From assembly GCA_041686955.1 (NCBI GenBank), contig JAWLCV010000064.1, positions 1-22,881 on the forward strand: a stretch of DNA of 22,881 nt, in the 5' to 3' direction. Shown piece by piece: positions 14,501 through 21,160 of this stretch. Source of the stretch: UBA7803 sp041686955. Its GTDB lineage: Bacteria; Pseudomonadota; Gammaproteobacteria; Pseudomonadales; Azotimanducaceae. Both the position numbers and the translations under genes were made by a program. The notes under the pieces are model-generated. The model had not been told where the DNA came from. It was given only the letters and a program-made list of their open reading frames with translations, and searched no databases. Each line of letters opens with the position of its first letter. Position 1 is the first letter of the stretch.

Positions 14501-14561
14501 CCTCGGCGTAACCAACGCTCCCCTTATCGCCATTCGTTCTAGACCAGAGTCCCCACTCCGG

Positions 14562-14590
14562 TTGCAGGCTCAGCCTCGTGGTGCTAAAAA
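14562..14590 (+). promoter_or_regulatory. Likely promoter of the blaI-type/M56/tonB operon
   Basis: TTGCAG (14562-14567, 4 of 6 to TTGACA), a 17-base spacer and TAAAAA (14585-14590, 4 of 6 to TATAAT) would start RNA near 14597. The GTGCTAA half-site at 14581-14587 overlaps the -10, and the full palindrome at 14599-14616 covers the start point, a layout suited to repression. Confidence 0.5.
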
Positions 14591-14598
14591 CGCAACAT

Positions 14599-14616
14599 GT
14601 GCTAATAAATTAGCAC
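14599..14616. promoter_or_regulatory. Perfect 18-base palindrome, likely BlaI-type operator
   Basis: GTGCTAATAAATTAGCAC is a perfect palindrome (two 8-base arms, centre AA). It lies 18 bases before the GTG start of the blaI-type gene and just before its ribosome binding site. A matching half-site, GTGCTAA, begins exactly 18 bases upstream at 14581. BlaI/MecI-family repressors bind palindromes at their own promoters, so autorepression is the expected role. Confidence 0.72.
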
Positions 14617-14634
14617 CCATGGGAGGAACCCGCC

Positions 14635-15036
14635 GTGCGAAGCGACCATGCGCACCTCTCCCGCCGGGAACGCCAGATCATGGACGTCCTCTATGCCCGG
14701 GGCGAGGCCTCGGCGGCGGATGTGCAGGCCTCCATTCCCGATGCCCCGAGCTACTCTGCCGTGCGTGCGCTGCTCGGCAAGCTGGTGGACAAGGGGCACG
14801 TCACGTTCCAGCAGAGCGGGCAACGCTATCTCTACCGCCCGACCCTGGCGCGAGCCACGGCTCAGCGCAATGCCTGGCGGCGCCTGCTGGACACCTTCTT
14901 CAGCGGCTCCGTGGGCGACGCCGTCGTGTCGCTGCTCGGCCGCGATGGCCATTCCATCAGCGAAGCCGAGCTCGACGCCATCGAGAAGAAGCTTCTCGAT
15001 CTGAAGGCAGAGCGCCGTCGCAGGAGTTCATCGTGA
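14635..15036 (+). CDS. BlaI/MecI/CopY family transcriptional repressor
   Basis: This 133-residue protein has a winged-helix DNA-binding domain (LSRRERQIMDVLYARGEASA at about residues 8-27, then YSAVRALLGKLVDKGHVTFQ) and a short helical C-terminal dimerisation part (about 88-128). This is the BlaI layout. BlaI proteins repress as dimers and are inactivated by cleavage when the partner BlaR1/M56 protease is triggered. Here the next gene encodes that partner: its GTG overlaps this gene's TGA by 4 bases. The start is a GTG with GGGAGG 8 bases upstream. There is no beta-lactamase or copper gene nearby, so the regulated function is probably the operon itself, ending in tonB, and any distant targets. 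The palindrome at 14599-14616 is the likely binding site. Confidence 0.92.
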   Translation: MRSDHAHLSRRERQIMDVLYARGEASAADVQASIPDAPSYSAVRALLGKLVDKGHVTFQQSGQRYLYRPTLARATAQRNAWRRLLDTFFSGSVGDAVVSLLGRDGHSISEAELDAIEKKLLDLKAERRRRSSS

Positions 15037-16412
15037 TCAGTCCTCTCACGCTGCAGACACTGTTGACTCTGGTGGTCTGCTCGCTGCTGGCGAGCGCGGC
15101 GCTGCCCATGATCTATCGCCGCAACCCCTCACGGCGCAAGGTGCTGGCGGCGGCTTCGGCCGCGGTGCTGCTGATCGTGCCGTGGTGGGCCCCCGTCGGG
15201 ATGTGGACCGTCCCCGTAGCTACCGGAGCCGAGCTGCGCCGCCTGCTGAACCAGCCGTTGCCCTGGTTGCTGCTGACCGCGTGGTGGGCGGTCTCCGCAT
15301 TTCTCGTGGTTAGGTCTCTGGCAGCGGTGGCCCACAGCCGGCGTTGGCTGTCTCGCCTCCCCCCGTTGGCGGATCCACGGCTCGAGCACGAAGTCCGCCG
15401 GCTCGCCCGGTACCTGGGGCTGCGGCATCCCATACACCTCCGTTGCGGCCACACCGCCTGTGCCAGCACGTTGGGTGCCTACACCCTGGTGCTGCCGGCG
15501 GCGGCCGCGCAGTGGAGCATGGAGACCCGCACCGCCGTGCTGGCTCACGAGATCACCCACTTGCAGCGTCGGGACGACCGGCTGCTGCTCGCCGTGCGCC
15601 TGCTCGTCGACTGGTACTGGTGGATGCCGTGGCTGCGCTCGCTGCGGCAGCGGTTCGAGGAGGCCATGGAAGAGAGTTGCGACGATCGGGCCAGCGCGGC
15701 GCTTCCCAGCCGCGCCGCCTACGTGGCGGGCGTGGTGCACGCGGCGAGAAGCCTAGCCTGGCGAGGGCGCCACGATACCGGTCCCGAGCGCTGGCTGGCG
15801 CTGCTCGGCTCCGCGCATCTGACCATACGCGCGAACCGGCTGCTGGAGCGGCCGGCAGCCCGGTTCAACCCGTCGGACGGCCACTGGACGCTGCTGTGGC
15901 TCATCCTGGTGCTGCTGGTGGGTGCCGCGGCCCGACCCATCGCTGCCCCGATTCCGATCCCCGGGGACGCCATCGTGGTGCCGCTGGTTTCGTCCGGACC
16001 CGCGGATCCCGCTCCGCCACAGGTACGGGTGCGCAGCTTCGTGCTCGATAGGGCCTCGGCTCGCTGGCGGGCCTTACCCGAGAGCGCACGAGATCCGATG
16101 CCTGTCTACCCGGCCGCGGCTCTGGAACGGGGGCTGACGGGGATGGTGATCGTGGAGCTTCAGGCCCGGTTCACCCGCTTCGGCCTCATCCGCACGAGCC
16201 CGCCACGCATCACGTCCACGGATCCCAGCGGGCTCTTCCGCGGCGCCGTCGAGCGGGCCCTGGCCCGCTCGCCCAGCTTCGAGCACGGAGCCGCGCTGCG
16301 GATCGCATCCCTCCACGACTTCGCCGGAGCATCCCTCCCGGCGAGAGACCTGCTGCTGCGGCAGGAATACCGGTTCGAGCTGCCGCTACCCGAGGCGGCG
16401 TCAACTCAGTGA
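15033..16412 (+). CDS. BlaR1-like M56 membrane metalloprotease with C-terminal TonB-like domain
   Basis: This 459-residue membrane protein has membrane helices at about residues 5-26, 37-53 and 70-92, a cytoplasmic zinc protease domain, and a fourth helix at about 284-303. HEITH at 172-176 gives the zinc histidines and catalytic Glu173. The M56 signature continues as EESCDDRA, with Glu213 or Glu214 as third ligand and Cys216. After the fourth helix comes a proline-rich stretch and, from about 355 to 455, a domain beginning PVYPAAALERGLTGMVIVEL that resembles the TonB C-terminal fold. Classical BlaR1 has a penicillin-binding sensor there; this one does not, so it is unlikely to sense beta-lactams that way. 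The GTG start overlaps the repressor stop, with AGGAG close upstream. It probably cleaves or triggers cleavage of the neighbouring repressor. Confidence 0.9.
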   Translation: MISPLTLQTLLTLVVCSLLASAALPMIYRRNPSRRKVLAAASAAVLLIVPWWAPVGMWTVPVATGAELRRLLNQPLPWLLLTAWWAVSAFLVVRSLAAVAHSRRWLSRLPPLADPRLEHEVRRLARYLGLRHPIHLRCGHTACASTLGAYTLVLPAAAAQWSMETRTAVLAHEITHLQRRDDRLLLAVRLLVDWYWWMPWLRSLRQRFEEAMEESCDDRASAALPSRAAYVAGVVHAARSLAWRGRHDTGPERWLALLGSAHLTIRANRLLERPAARFNPSDGHWTLLWLILVLLVGAAARPIAAPIPIPGDAIVVPLVSSGPADPAPPQVRVRSFVLDRASARWRALPESARDPMPVYPAAALERGLTGMVIVELQARFTRFGLIRTSPPRITSTDPSGLFRGAVERALARSPSFEHGAALRIASLHDFAGASLPARDLLLRQEYRFELPLPEAASTQ

Positions 16413-16425
16413 ACGGAGAATCATC

Positions 16426-17043
16426 ATGATCGCACTCGCTCAGCACGCACCGCGGTCCGCCGCATCGGCGATGCTTGGCGCCGCCGTGACGGTCGGCCTG
16501 GTGCTCGTCATGCAGTACCTGATCCGCAGCGACGGCGCGGCTCCCGAGCAGCCGTTCTCCGGACCCAGGCTCACCTATCTGCCTCTCATCGAGGAGACGC
16601 CTCCGCGGGTCGAGGACGACGCACCGGTGGAGCCGCCCAAGCCCCAGTCACCGCCTTCGACGCCGCCCCGACCGACGGCAGACGGCACGCCCATCGGCAC
16701 GGACGTAGCCGCGACGGCGCCCCGAATGGGTGACGACTTCGGGCCCCGAGGCTTCGGAGTCGCCGACGGCCCGGCCTTGCCCGTCGTGAAGGTGACGCCC
16801 CGCTACCCGGCGCGGGCGCAGGAGCGCGGCATCGAGGGGTACGTGCTGCTGGAGTTCACCATCGACGAGCTGGGCCGCGTCGTCTCACCCCGCGTTCTTC
16901 GGGCCGAGCCGGGCGGCGTATTCGAACGGGCGGCACTACGCGCGGTGGAGCGCTTCAAATACAAACCCCGGATCGTGAACGGCCAGGCCGTCGCCGTGAC
17001 CGGCGTTCAGCACAGGCTGACCTTCGAGCTCGAGGGCGATTAG
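16426..17043 (+). CDS. TonB family energy transducer protein
   Basis: This 205-residue protein has a single N-terminal membrane helix (about 14-33, with G-A-A-V-T and M-Q-Y-L-I), a proline-rich periplasmic linker (about 57-84, PPKPQSPPSTPPRPT) and a TonB C-terminal domain (127-202, YPARAQERGIEGYVLLEFTI, then FERAALRAVERFKYKP). TonB proteins carry energy from the ExbB-ExbD motor to outer-membrane receptors. The helix lacks the histidine of E. coli TonB and looks more like the TonB2 type of marine gammaproteobacteria, as I recall it. No exbB, exbD or receptor gene is in the window. The ATG has GGAG 7 bases upstream and follows the M56 gene by 13 bases, so it is probably controlled by the same BlaI-type repressor. 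Its TAG overlaps the stop of the convergent YkgJ-type gene. Confidence 0.9.
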   Translation: MIALAQHAPRSAASAMLGAAVTVGLVLVMQYLIRSDGAAPEQPFSGPRLTYLPLIEETPPRVEDDAPVEPPKPQSPPSTPPRPTADGTPIGTDVAATAPRMGDDFGPRGFGVADGPALPVVKVTPRYPARAQERGIEGYVLLEFTIDELGRVVSPRVLRAEPGGVFERAALRAVERFKYKPRIVNGQAVAVTGVQHRLTFELEGD

Positions 17044-17711
17044 GCCTGCCGCTCGCCCAGGTGCCCGCGAACGGCCTCGAGGAGATCGGCCTCCGGGACG
17101 CGCGCGGCGCCGGGCAGGAACAGCTCGTGCACCTCGATGGCGAGCAGCGCCAGGACCGCGGGCCGCGCCGCCTGCAGGTTTCCCGGGAGCTGCCCCGCGT
17201 GTTCCCGGAGGAAGCCGGCGGCCGCGACTACCGCGGCGTGCCGCTCCTCATCGCCGGCAGCGGAGTACTGGAATCGCCAGCGGCGCACCTGCCGGTCCAC
17301 CGGGCTTTCGCCGCCGCCGCCCGCCGCCACGCCGCTGGCCGCGAAGATGCGGCAGTCGAAACGTCGGCACGTGCGCGGGCGATGCTCGTAGATCGTGCAT
17401 CGGCCTTCGCGCAGCATTGGGCAATGCCCCCGCTCATCGTAGCCGAGCACCATGTGCCCCTGGGGGAGTCCGGGGGCGGGGAACAGCAGCTCTCGGGGAA
17501 TGCGAGCCAGGGTCTCGCGCTCGTCCGGCTCCACGTGAATGAAGTACGACGACCGGCAACAGGCGTTGCAGTCGCCGCAGGGCACCGCCATGCCGGCACC
17601 ACCGCTGCGCGACCGCGCCAGCTCGCGCAGCCACGAACCGAATGCGCCCGCCGACAGCGCCGCCGGCTCGGAGCGGTCGACCACGGGGAGTCGGCGCTCG
17701 CGATCAGGCAT
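17040..17711 (-). CDS. YkgJ-family cysteine-cluster protein
   Basis: This 223-residue protein has the YkgJ/UPF0153-type metal-cluster pattern: CGDCNACC at 45-52 (Cys45, 48, 51, 52), then Cys97, Cys105 in GRCTIYEHRP, Cys115 and Cys120 in TCRRFDCRIF. Eight cysteines suggest a bound zinc or iron-sulfur centre; no enzymatic role is established for most members. There is no signal peptide, and the region after 125 is helical and without recognisable motifs. The ATG overlaps the quinone oxidoreductase stop in ATGCCTGA, with AAGGTGG just upstream, so it is the last gene of the hisH-hisF-oxidoreductase run. It converges on tonB and shares stop-codon bases (17040-17043). The functional link to histidine synthesis is unclear and may be only transcriptional. 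Confidence 0.88.
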   Translation of the reverse strand: MPDRERRLPVVDRSEPAALSAGAFGSWLRELARSRSGGAGMAVPCGDCNACCRSSYFIHVEPDERETLARIPRELLFPAPGLPQGHMVLGYDERGHCPMLREGRCTIYEHRPRTCRRFDCRIFAASGVAAGGGGESPVDRQVRRWRFQYSAAGDEERHAAVVAAAGFLREHAGQLPGNLQAARPAVLALLAIEVHELFLPGAARVPEADLLEAVRGHLGERQA

Positions 17712-18672
17712 CCACCTTCAACACCACCTTGCCCACGGTGTCGTTGCTGGCGACGAGTTGGTGAGCCCGCTCCGCCTCGTGGATGGGCATCACCGCCTCG
17801 ACCACCGGCACGACGGCTCCGGCTTCCAAGAGCGGCCACACTCGAGCCTGCAGCGCGTCCATCACCGCCGCCTTCTCACCGATGGGGCGGGCACGCAGCG
17901 TCGAGCCGATGATGCGGGCCCGTTTCATCATCAAAAGGCCCAGATTCACCGGCGCTTCGGCGCCACCCATGAGGCCGATGAGCACGAGCCGACCGCCGGT
18001 AGCGAGACAGCGCAGGTTCTGAGCCAGGTACGCGGCGCCCACCGGATCGAGGATCACGTCCACCCCGCCATCCGCCCAGGCCTGCACCGCATCCTGAAAA
18101 TCGCCGGCGTGGCGGTCGGCCCCGCCGTCGGCGCCGAGCGCCACGCATCGCCCGACCTTGTCGGCGCTGCCCGCGGTGACGAAGCAGGGATTGTGGAACG
18201 CCTTGCAGAGCTGGATGGCCGCGGTTCCGACGCCGCTGGCTCCGGCATGGATGAGCACCCGCTCCTGCTTCGCGAGCGCCGCCTCCATGTACAGGTTCAG
18301 GTAGGCGGTGGCGAACACCTCGGGAACGGCGGCGGCACGCACCGCATCGAACCCGACCGGTACCTTCAACACCTGGCCCGCGGGCACCACCACCTGCTCG
18401 GCGTACCCGCCGCCGGCCAGCAGTGCGCATACCACGTCGCCCGGCCGCACCCGGGTCACGCCCTCCCCCACTTCCAGCACCTCGCCGGCGCATTCCAGGC
18501 CCAGGATCGGGCTGGCGCCGGGAGGCGGCGGGTAGGCCCCGGCCCGTTGCACCAGATCTGCCCGATTGACCGCGGTGGCATGCACGCCGATGCGCACCTG
18601 CCCGGGTCCCAGCTCGGGCTCCGGCACATCGCGCCAGACCAGCTTGTCGTCGTGAAGGACTATCGCTTTCAT
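17704..18672 (-). CDS. NAD(P)H quinone oxidoreductase, PIG3/zeta-crystallin type
   Basis: This 322-residue medium-chain dehydrogenase/reductase lacks the catalytic zinc site. The N-terminal GroES-like half has NRADLVQRAGAYPPPPGASP and GLECAGEVLEVGEGV. The Rossmann half has HAGASGVGTAAIQL (AxxGxG nucleotide loop), a type that usually prefers NADPH. NRADL followed by a YPPPPG segment is characteristic of the PIG3 branch of quinone oxidoreductases, which reduce quinones or enones. The exact substrate is unknown. The ATG shares one base with the hisF stop (TAATG), so it is translated directly after hisF; its end overlaps the YkgJ-type gene by 8 bases. The upstream in-frame extension is antisense or overlapping to hisF and does not match the family. 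Confidence 0.92.
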   Translation of the reverse strand: MKAIVLHDDKLVWRDVPEPELGPGQVRIGVHATAVNRADLVQRAGAYPPPPGASPILGLECAGEVLEVGEGVTRVRPGDVVCALLAGGGYAEQVVVPAGQVLKVPVGFDAVRAAAVPEVFATAYLNLYMEAALAKQERVLIHAGASGVGTAAIQLCKAFHNPCFVTAGSADKVGRCVALGADGGADRHAGDFQDAVQAWADGGVDVILDPVGAAYLAQNLRCLATGGRLVLIGLMGGAEAPVNLGLLMMKRARIIGSTLRARPIGEKAAVMDALQARVWPLLEAGAVVPVVEAVMPIHEAERAHQLVASNDTVGKVVLKVDA

Positions 18673-19451
18673 TACCAGGACATCCGCATCTTCACACCAC
18701 GATCGTGCAGGTAGCGCTTCAACTCGCTCACCCGATAATCGCCATAGTGGACCATCGACGCCACCAGCGCCGCATCGGCCTTGCCCTCGGTCAACACGTC
18801 GTAGAGGTGCTCGGGCCGGCCCGCGCCGCCGCTGGCGATGACGGGAATGCGCACGGCCTCCGCCAGCATGGAGGTGAGCTTCAGCTCGTAACCGGCCCGG
18901 GTGCCGTCCGCGTCGATGGAATTCACCACCAGCTCTCCGGCGCCGAGCCGCTCGCCCTCCAGGGCCCAGGCCAGGGCATCTTTGCCCACGGGCGTGCGCC
19001 CGCCATTGATGACGACCTCGTACCCCGAAGGACAGATCTCGCTCTCCGGCACCGCGCGGATGTCCATGGACAGCACCACGTTCTGGTTGCCGATGGCCTC
19101 CGCGCACTCGGCGATGAGCGCCGGACGCCGAACCGCGGCGGAGTTGACGTTGATCTTCTCGGCCCCCGCCAGCCGCAGATCCGTGGCATCGGCCACCGAG
19201 CGCACGCCGCCCCCCACCGACAGCGGGATGAACACCTGCTCGGCCACCGCTTCCACCACGTCCAGCATGATGTTGCGCTTGTCACTCGAGGCGGTGATGT
19301 CGTAGAAGACGAGCTCGTCCAGGCCGTCTTCGTAATACTCCCGGGCCTTCTCCACCGGGTCGCCGATGTCCTTGGTATCGACGAACTTCACGCTCTTGGC
19401 GAGCTTGCCGTCGCGCACGTCCAGGCAGGCGATGAGGCGTTTGCTCAGCAT
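18672..19451 (-). CDS. hisF: Imidazole glycerol phosphate synthase cyclase subunit
   Basis: This 259-residue (beta-alpha)8 barrel is the usual length. With HisH it converts PRFAR and ammonia to imidazole glycerol phosphate and AICAR in histidine synthesis. The catalytic aspartates are present: Asp11 in CLDVRDG and Asp130 in LSMDIRAVP. Phosphate loops are SVGGGVRSV and ASGGAGRPEH. The sequence is of the variant style KSVKFVDTKDIGDPVEKARE rather than the E. coli-like KGVQFRNH style. The variant is, as I recall, common in Deltaproteobacteria and some Gammaproteobacteria. The ATG at 19451 overlaps the hisH stop by 7 bases. A further upstream in-frame ATG at 19520 is rejected because MLSKRLIACLDVRDG is the family start. 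Adjacent hisH supports a true synthase pair. Confidence 0.95.
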   Translation of the reverse strand: MLSKRLIACLDVRDGKLAKSVKFVDTKDIGDPVEKAREYYEDGLDELVFYDITASSDKRNIMLDVVEAVAEQVFIPLSVGGGVRSVADATDLRLAGAEKINVNSAAVRRPALIAECAEAIGNQNVVLSMDIRAVPESEICPSGYEVVINGGRTPVGKDALAWALEGERLGAGELVVNSIDADGTRAGYELKLTSMLAEAVRIPVIASGGAGRPEHLYDVLTEGKADAALVASMVHYGDYRVSELKRYLHDRGVKMRMSW

Positions 19452-20062
19452 GACCCGTCCCACTCGGCAAAGCGCTTCAACACCCGCAGCCCCACGTGGC
19501 CGCTCTTCTCCGGATGGCACTGCATGCCGAAATAGTTGTCACGGCCCAGGGCGCAGGCGAAGTCGATCTCGTAGTCGGTGACGGCATAGACGTCCGCGGC
19601 TTGCTCCGGCTCCGGGTAGTAGGCGTGGACGAAGTAGAACTCGTCACCGGGCTGCACGTCCGCGAGCAGCGGGTGGGGCTTGACCACCCGCACCTCGTTC
19701 CAGCCCATGTGGGGAATCTTCAGCTCCGGGCGGTCGAAGGCGAAACGCCGTACCCGGCCGGGGATGAGGCCGAGGGTTTCCTGGTCGTTCTCCTCGGAGT
19801 GCGCGAGCGAGATCTGCATCCCCAGACAGATGCCGAACACCGGCACACCGCGCCGGATCACCTCGCGCAGCGCCTCGTCCAGGCCGTTGGCGGTGAGGCT
19901 CTTCATGGCGGCCCCGGCGGCCCCCACGCCGGGGAAGATCACCCGCTCCGCCCGCAGCAACCGCTCCGGATCGGCGGTGATCTCCGCCTCCAGGCCCACC
20001 TCCCGGCAGGCCCGCTGCACACTGCGAAGATTGCCGGCGTCGTAATCGATGATGACGGCCAA
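19445..20062 (-). CDS. hisH: Imidazole glycerol phosphate synthase glutamine amidotransferase subunit
   Basis: This 205-residue class I glutamine amidotransferase supplies ammonia to HisF. The catalytic triad is visible as Cys79 in GICLGMQ and His183 and Glu185 in QCHPEKSG; KIPHMGWN and YFVHAYYP are also family segments. The start is TTG: the family begins with AVIIDYDAGNL, the codon before it is TTG, and no in-frame ATG or GTG lies close upstream. The ribosome binding site is weak (GGAA). Its end overlaps hisF by 7 bases. The gene is divergent from hemH, 60 bases apart. hisA, hisB and the other histidine genes are not in the window, so this pair is detached from the usual his cluster. Confidence 0.94.
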   Translation of the reverse strand: MAVIIDYDAGNLRSVQRACREVGLEAEITADPERLLRAERVIFPGVGAAGAAMKSLTANGLDEALREVIRRGVPVFGICLGMQISLAHSEENDQETLGLIPGRVRRFAFDRPELKIPHMGWNEVRVVKPHPLLADVQPGDEFYFVHAYYPEPEQAADVYAVTDYEIDFACALGRDNYFGMQCHPEKSGHVGLRVLKRFAEWDGSC

Positions 20063-20071
20063 GGGATTCCG

Positions 20072-20100
20072 ATGACATGGCGAAGGAGCGCGGATACTAT
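20072..20100 (+). promoter_or_regulatory. Likely hemH promoter, overlapping a leftward hisH promoter
   Basis: For hemH: ATGACA (20072-20077, 5 of 6 to TTGACA), 17-base spacer, TACTAT (20095-20100, 4 of 6). For hisH on the other strand: TTGATA (20123-20118), 18-base spacer, TAGTAT (20099-20094). The two -10 elements occupy the same bases, so the two polymerases would compete. Pattern reading only. Confidence 0.42.
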
Positions 20101-20122
20101 CGCCTTCTTTCAGGGCGTATCA

Positions 20123-21160
20123 ATGTCTCGAGGAATTCTCCTGGTCAATCTGGGTACCCCGGCCTCGTGCGCCGTGCGCGACGTGCGGCGGTACCTGAAC
20201 CAGTTCCTCATGGATCCCTACGTCCTCGACGTGCCCTGGGCGCTGCGCCGGGCTATCGTGTCGGCGGCCATCCTGCCGTTCAGGCCGCGCCGCAGCGCCG
20301 AAGCCTACGCCAAGATATGGGACTACGCCGGTCCGGGCACGGGGTCGCCGCTGCTTCACTACAGCCGCAAGCTCGCCGACGCGGTCGATGAGGCGGTGGA
20401 TGTGCCGTGCGAGCTGGCCATGCGCTACGGCGAGCCGAGCCTGGCCGCGGCGGTGCAGCGCCTCGAGGAGCAGGACGTACGCGAGCTTTTGCTGGTGCCG
20501 CTGTATCCGCAGTTCGCCGACTCGACCTGCAGCACCACGGTTCACGCCGTGCAGCAGCTGATACCCGTCTGGATGAAGCTCCACGTCCTGCCGCCGTTCT
20601 ACGCCCGGCCCGGTTACATCCGGACGCTCACGGATCTGGTGCGCGAGCACCTGCCCGCCCGCTGGGACCACCTGCTGCTGTCTTATCACGGCCTGCCGGA
20701 GCGGCACATCACCCGGGCCGATCCCACGGGCAATCATTGCCTGAAGTCGCCGGACTGCTGTCAGGTGCGCTCCCCTGCCCACGCTACCTGCTATCGGCAT
20801 CAGTGCCTGCGCACCTCGGAGCTGCTGACCCAGGCCCTCGGCATCCCGGAAGACCGCTTCACGGTCAGCTTCCAGTCCCGGCTGGGCCGGCTGCCGTGGC
20901 TTACCCCGTACACCGACCAGACCCTGGCGGCGCTGCCCCACCACGGCGTCCGCCACGTGGTGGTCGCCTGTCCCGCGTTCGTCGCGGACAACCTGGAAAC
21001 CCTGGAAGAGATCGGCATGACGGGCCGCAAGACGTTTCTCGACGCCGGCGGCGAGAGCTTCACCCTGGTGCCGTGCCTGAACGACCGCCCCGACTGGGTG
21101 TCCGAGCTGGTCGGCTGGTGCCGGGAGGCCATGGACACGTCCGCCCCGGCGACCGGCTAG
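20123..21160 (+). CDS. hemH: Ferrochelatase with internal cysteine-rich insertion
   Basis: This 345-residue protein inserts iron into protoporphyrin IX, the last step of classical heme synthesis. It has the family opening GILLVNLGTP, His189 in LLSYHGLPERH (metal-binding histidine) and Glu292 in ADNLETLEEI (catalytic glutamate). Between them, where many ferrochelatases have a short DPYxCxC-type turn, it has GNHCLKSPDCC and onward, giving Cys206, 212, 213, 223 and 228. Some bacterial ferrochelatases bind a [2Fe-2S] cluster through an internal four-cysteine segment (reported for Bdellovibrio), so a cluster is plausible here; this is inference. AGGG stands 7 bases before the ATG. The gene is divergent from hisH, and its TAG is shared with the stop of the convergent GST-like gene. 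Confidence 0.96.
   Translation: MSRGILLVNLGTPASCAVRDVRRYLNQFLMDPYVLDVPWALRRAIVSAAILPFRPRRSAEAYAKIWDYAGPGTGSPLLHYSRKLADAVDEAVDVPCELAMRYGEPSLAAAVQRLEEQDVRELLLVPLYPQFADSTCSTTVHAVQQLIPVWMKLHVLPPFYARPGYIRTLTDLVREHLPARWDHLLLSYHGLPERHITRADPTGNHCLKSPDCCQVRSPAHATCYRHQCLRTSELLTQALGIPEDRFTVSFQSRLGRLPWLTPYTDQTLAALPHHGVRHVVVACPAFVADNLETLEEIGMTGRKTFLDAGGESFTLVPCLNDRPDWVSELVGWCREAMDTSAPATG

Noticed and set aside
14562..15032. N-terminal extension of the M56 protease reading through the repressor gene.
   Set aside because: The repressor occupies this DNA in another frame with clear family motifs; the GTG at 15033 with AGGAG fits a coupled start.
14635..16412. Beta-lactam resistance locus (BlaI/BlaR1).
   Set aside because: There is no beta-lactamase gene and no penicillin-binding domain in the M56 protein; its C-terminal part resembles TonB instead.
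19452..19520. Upstream ATG for hisF.
   Set aside because: It lies within hisH and would put 23 unmatched residues before the conserved family start.
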